Source: Agroathelia rolfsii (taxonomy: Eukaryota; Basidiomycota; Agaricomycetes; Amylocorticiales; Amylocorticiaceae). Taken from it: a DNA stretch of 64,000 nucleotides. The stretch is from assembly GCA_018343915.1 (NCBI GenBank), contig JABRWF010000008.1, forward strand, positions 868,001 through 932,000, in the 5' to 3' direction. Positions within the stretch are counted from its first letter, which is position 1, and each line of letters starts with the position of its first letter. A model generated the notes under the pieces. That model was not told the origin of the DNA. It saw only the letters and a program-made list of their open reading frames with translations, and did no database searches. The translations under genes were made by a program, and so were the position numbers. Shown here in pieces: positions 59,430 through 64,000 of this stretch.

Positions 59430-60602
59430 TGAGGGTGGTGGTGGTGGTGGTGGTGAGAAAGGACGGCTAGAGAGCGCATGTCCTGCACTGGGACAATCCT
59501 CATGTACGAGGGCGGGATTGTGATGACGACGATGACGATAGTTGGGCATGCCGTACAGCATGTTGAGCACGAAGATGAAGATGAAGATGACGACAGCCTA
59601 TTAATGGCCGATTGACGACGACGGTCCTCGAGACCAGAGAGAAAGGCAAGCAGCTAGCACGTTGGACCAAGACAGCAAAGAAAGAGAGATAAGAGCCAGA
59701 AGAAAGGAGCGTATGGAGGTGTATTACAAGAGGAAATAAGAGCAGATGCAAATGCCAGCGAGCCCTAATAATAGCACAGATTCTAGTCGCTCCCGTGCGC
59801 AGCAGGGCCATACTGATCACATTGTCCATTCAAGTGCGATAAGTAGGCCTACTAGCGAGCATACACGCAGTAACAGTACAATCATCGCCAGTTTGAAGGA
59901 GATGCTACATCGACACAAGCAGACGTGGTTGCATGCACAATGTGTGGTTGCAGCAGCAAGCAATCTCCAAAATCGAGATCACGTGCCATAGAAGCAAGCC
60001 AAGCAGACGATCGATCTCCTGTCGTCGGGCCTAAATGACGATTCAAGTTTCCCCATTCTCCATTCGATCCCGATATGACTTGAGAGCGCCGCCAGTCGAT
60101 GGACACTCTCTTTATTGCCCTGTTCTCAGAAAATCCACAACCCTAATCATCTTATCGGTCTTGCTGTCATTTCTCAAGTCACTTGTATCTGAGAACAGTA
60201 TTGGTTAATGTATATGCCAGGGTTACTACTACTACTACTACGGTTATTTGCTTGTTAAATGCAGAACGTATACATAGCCCAACGAAAAAGCGGAAAAAAT
60301 AATCAGAAGCATGAGAATTAGCAAGTGAATAATTAGTCGAAGGAGAAATTTTATGTACATCAGAAGAACTGAAAAAGGAGAAAGGGTGAGGGGGAAAAAA
60401 AAAGGAAGGCGATGAAGAGGAAAAGGAAAAGAACCTTTTTAAAACAGAAGGATAAGATATAAGGGGAAGGAATGACACAAAAGTGAAGAAGCTTTACAGT
60501 ACAACGTATATGGAGAGATGGGAAGGGAGCAATACACAACAAAAACACATACTCATATTTTTCATAATTGAAACACAAGAAATAAAGAAAACACCACCTC
60601 AT
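59430..60602. other. Intergenic between GH79 and GATA genes
   Basis: GH79 promoter side and GATA 3' side. Contains purine-rich 60360-60430 and a TAC repeat near 60225-60241. No gene supported. Confidence 0.5.
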
Positions 60603-63563
60603 TCATGAAGCCACATGCGTTCCCGCATGACTTACAGACCGAAGGTGGCCCGAATGATGATGATGTTGTTGATGATGGTGATACCCATGGTGCGACGACG
60701 GCGGCGGCGGTCCATGTGCGTACCCTCCTCCACTCCCGCGCTCATTAGCTGAAGAGGATGAAGAGGTTTGCCACGGCGGAGGCGGAGGCGCCGATGACGA
60801 TGCCTGAGACGGAGGTGCGGGGACCGCATGCTGCATGTACCCAGACGAGGGCGGATGCGATCCATTCGAAAACGAGCCAGACCGGCCACCGTGCCCACCA
60901 CGGTCCATGTGATCATACCCCCGTGCGCCACTCGACGAAGGAGGGGGTCCAGCTGACGGGGGCGGACCATGTGTAGCAGGCGGAGAGTGGTGGTGCATCG
61001 GCCCTGCCGCATGGCTACTTGGCGGCGAATGGTGCATCGGTCCACCTGATGGTGAATAGTGCATCGACGACCCATTGATGGAGCCATGTGAAGGCGGAGG
61101 AGGTGCATGCGTTTGTACTGGTGACTGCTGTTGCTGTTGTTGTTGCTGCTGCTGAGACGATGGCGGCTGCGTAGGACGCGGCCCATTCCCAGAAGCTGCC
61201 TTGCGTGCAGCCCGCTCAGCAGACGCTGATTCGGCCGCTCGCGCAGAAGCACGCAACGTCTCGAGGTCGATGGGCGGCGCATTCGATGCATCCGCTCCAA
61301 GCTGGCGTCCTCGTTTGCGCATGAGTTTGGCATAGTCTGAAAAAAAGCCATTCAGTCTCGATAGCAAAATACACCACACTGTAGCAACCCCAAACTTACG
61401 AAGTCCACAAGCGTTGCACAACGTCCTCGCACCGTCGGGTCCACGTCGCCATTCGGGTGTTTCGCGGATGCTGCACGAATGGCACTTTCCAGGAGGCGCG
61501 GCACGCTGATAACAAAACCCTTTGAGTTTCCCTACTACAAGGAAAGAAAAAATAATAATACTCACACTACGCTTCCTGTACTTGGCCTTCGGCTGACCTG
61601 CCGCAGCAGTCACATTCGCCGCACTTGTCGCGCGCTTCTCACGAATCAGCTCCATATCCTGCGCAGCCGTGTTCTCATCAGAATTACTAGTAGAATATTG
61701 CTATAGAAAAAAAAACGCCATCAGCAAAAAGGAAAATATCCACTTTTGTCTTCTTATTCCTCCTACTCACATAAGTTGGAGCGCTAACAGATCCCGGCCC
61801 ATGCTGCTGCTGCCCACGCTCCTCATCCACCTCCGACTGATCACGGTCAATGTCCTCCCAAGGTCGCTTCGGCGGTCGATCAACACCCGACGCACTCGAC
61901 TCGACCGTGCTGCTCTCAGGCGGCGGCGGCGCAGATACCGTCATGGACCGATCATGGGAGATCACCATGCGTTTGAGGTCCTCGAGAAGACGTAGGACAT
62001 GTTGCGCATGTCCCGCCATATCCCGCACTTCCGCAACGCTGGGATGAGGCCCGTTCTGCGACGATTGATATTGCACATAACGGCTCGCAAACATATGAAT
62101 AGCATTGCAAGATCTCAAAACCTGTCCATATCAATTTTAGCTGGTTTTCTTATCACAACCACATAACATTAATATTAAGAAAAACACACATCGTCCATCA
62201 TCTTATGCTGCACATGCGCCTGTTCCGGGTCTGGCTGGGGCGTATACACCACTGGTTTTGATTCAACAACGGGCTGCGCCGGAGGAGGAGCAGGCTGAGG
62301 GGCCGGCGCTGGAGGTACATTGCGATTGTAACTCGGGGGTGGAATCGATTGCGAATGCGGTACTGGCGTCTGTCTAGATGCATGCGGCGGATGTTGAGGA
62401 TGACCAGCAGTGGCTGCAGCCGGAGGCGGGGGCGGCGCATGAGCTTGTTGTGGATGGCCGGGCCACGCATCGTGTTGTGGCTGCTGAGCTGGTGCCGGCG
62501 CCCGAGAGGTCTGATATGATGGCTGCTGAGGTGGCGGCGCAGGAGGCGCTTGCTGGGGGTGATGTTGATGCTGATGATGGTGCTGTTGCTGTTGCTGTGG
62601 TGGCGGTGGTGGCGCAGTTTGGGGTTGTGATGAAGCGCTGCTGTATTGCCTTTGTGGGATGTATTGCGGAGGTGGAATGGGGGCTTGCGCCTGGGCAGCA
62701 GGTGGTGGTGGCGGCGGATATGTTGGGGGGTACGAATGATGCGGTGGTAATGAATGCTGCTGAGGAGGCTGATGAGAATGGGATGGATGGTGAGATGAAT
62801 GTATCGCATGATCTTGAGGTTGAGGTGGCACAGGCGGCGGATGCTGATACGGGGGTCCATGAGGACCTGCGGGTGGGGGAGGTGGAGGATATGATGTATA
62901 TGGCGTCGCTGGATTAGGGGCAGGTGCTGCTGCCGGCGGAGGTCCATATTGATCCTGGTGGGTGAACACAAGATCAGTATGATAGATCACGTTACTGCTA
63001 CTATATTCTTGAATGCTTACATGCATAACTTCACGTGCAGGAGGTGCATGAGACGACTTTCTGTGAACGGGAGTTACTGGGACATTGCGGTCCGATGTTC
63101 TTACATGCCCCTGACTGTGGGCAGACTGCTGTCTCTGCGGCGGGGGCGCAGGGTAAGATGCAGGACTAGGGTAGCCATGATTGACTTCCTGCTTTGGTTG
63201 ATGATATTCTGCACGTCTAGCATGATGTTGCTGTTGCTCATGTGCTGCCGAAGAGGGAGGCGGCTGTGGAGGTGGTACCTGTTGACGTGGTGGATGATTT
63301 GACCAAGAAGATTGCGCATGGCCCGGATGCCTCGATGATGAGGGTTGGCCACGCGACTCCACCACAGGCGACGGTTGAGAAGGACCTGCGGAAACTGTCG
63401 ACGGAGAGCCTTGCTGTGAAGGCGGCTTAGACCTAAACGAAAAGTTGAGGTCCTTCAAGGACGGCAGACGGCGGTCGGCAGCTTCTAGGCCAGGCCCATT
63501 GGCTGATGGCACGGAGGGCGGGGGCGGGAGTGGATGAGAGTATCGCTGGTGGTGAGAGGACAT
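60603..63563 (-). CDS. GATA-type zinc-finger transcription factor
   Basis: Exons 63021-63563, 62190-62954, 61771-62121, 61566-61700, 61400-61505 and 60603-61336 give 877 residues in frame. The N-terminal half is Pro/Gln/His-rich with a short conserved start (RRLPSLKDLNFSFR). A conserved helix region follows (SVAEVRDMAGHAQHVLRLLE) and then a single GATA finger of the C-x2-C-x17/18-C-x2-C type: GKCHSCSIRETPEWRRGPDG and TLCNACGLHYAKLMRKRGRQ, with intron 5 splitting the last His codon. The tail has poly-Q and poly-His runs. Spacing resembles fungal NsdD/SUB-1 factors that control development, but this is only the nearest type I can name. The start at 63563 was chosen as the first ATG followed by the family-like N-terminus; 63629 is in frame upstream. 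Confidence 0.9.
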
Positions 63564-64000
63564 GACGAGAGGAGGAGCAGCGACTGGCAAGAGCACGGCC
63601 AAGGCAGGAGTAGTAATGGTAATAAGCAATGGCAGCAGCTACAACAATGGATCGTTGTTGTACGAATTGACCCAGGACAGAGGTCCTAAGAAAAGAATCT
63701 GAGGCGAATCTGGGATTTCGGCGTTGCGTATCTTGTATCTCCCGATGACGGCGGATCTCGGATTTTGAGAGATGGCCTTAGCTCCAAACAAAGATGCCGT
63801 CACGGACCAGGGTTCCGAGCTCTCAACTCGACTCGGTGAACGGTGGAGAAAAGAAGAGAAAGAAAAAAAAGACGAAAAATAGGTCACAGGTCAGAAGATG
63901 ACCGATGGGGTGATCCTACAGGTGTAGCAATCACGTAGACGGCCGCTTGTGTTGGATGTCTATCACACAAACACTCTGGCTTAGATGGGTCCAGAAATTG
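63564..64000. other. Right-edge upstream region
   Basis: 5' flank of the GATA gene, 437 bp, no gene recognised. Confidence 0.5.

Noticed and set aside
62198..62971. 257-codon ORF in another frame of the GATA gene
   Set aside because: Shadow of the Pro/Gln/His-rich exon; the 62190-62954 exon in the main frame has the splice sites and joins correctly.

Overview
The window is a piece of nuclear genome from a filamentous basidiomycete. I infer Agaricomycetes from short GT-AG introns (mostly 46-75 nt), frequent micro-exons, and families typical of that class: a large Zn2Cys6/fungal_trans regulator with a glutamine-rich tail, a GH79 glycosidase with a GPI-type tail, a BAH-zinc finger protein and a GATA factor with a poly-Q/His/Pro tail. 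The lineage inside the class cannot be fixed from the sequence. No rRNA, tRNA or CRISPR was found.

Layout. 0-3.6 kb: an MFS transporter cut by the left edge, then a SARAF-like protein. 5.7-14.3 kb (minus strand): four related class I SAM-dependent methyltransferase genes (MT-A to MT-D), of which MT-C is a broken recent copy of MT-A. 14.8-15.8 kb: one copy of a dispersed repeat and two short inverted-repeat elements. 16.6-21.2 kb: an 11-exon Zn2Cys6 transcription factor. 22.9-23.5 kb: a 0.66-kb inverted-repeat element. 23.7-25.4 kb: a BAH-zinc finger gene. 26.6-38.6 kb (plus strand): a decayed methyltransferase (MT-E), arrestin-like gene 1, methyltransferases MT-F and MT-G, arrestin-like gene 2 and a relic of a third arrestin. 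38.8-46.3 kb: a membrane/coiled-coil protein, a PB1-domain protein and an Arp10-like actin-related protein. 46.3-49.5 kb: a decayed membrane-protein gene and a possible Helitron terminus. 49.6-55.6 kb: an aldo-keto reductase, a small Ser/Asn/Tyr-rich protein and a 339-residue protein with an altered zinc cluster at its C-terminus. 56.7-63.6 kb: a GH79 glycoside hydrolase and a GATA factor.

The part that stands out is the lineage-expanded methyltransferase/arrestin array: seven methyltransferase copies (five apparently intact, all with four exons and identical intron phases) in two clusters of opposite orientation, with three arrestin-like copies interleaved in the plus-strand cluster. The arrestin-like proteins carry PY-type motifs as expected for adaptors that recruit an Rsp5-class ubiquitin ligase. 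A shared job for the two families is an inference from their neighbourhood only. The other genes look like single housekeeping or regulatory genes. Gene models were built by joining exons by eye at GT-AG sites; where stated, the exon lengths sum to an open frame.
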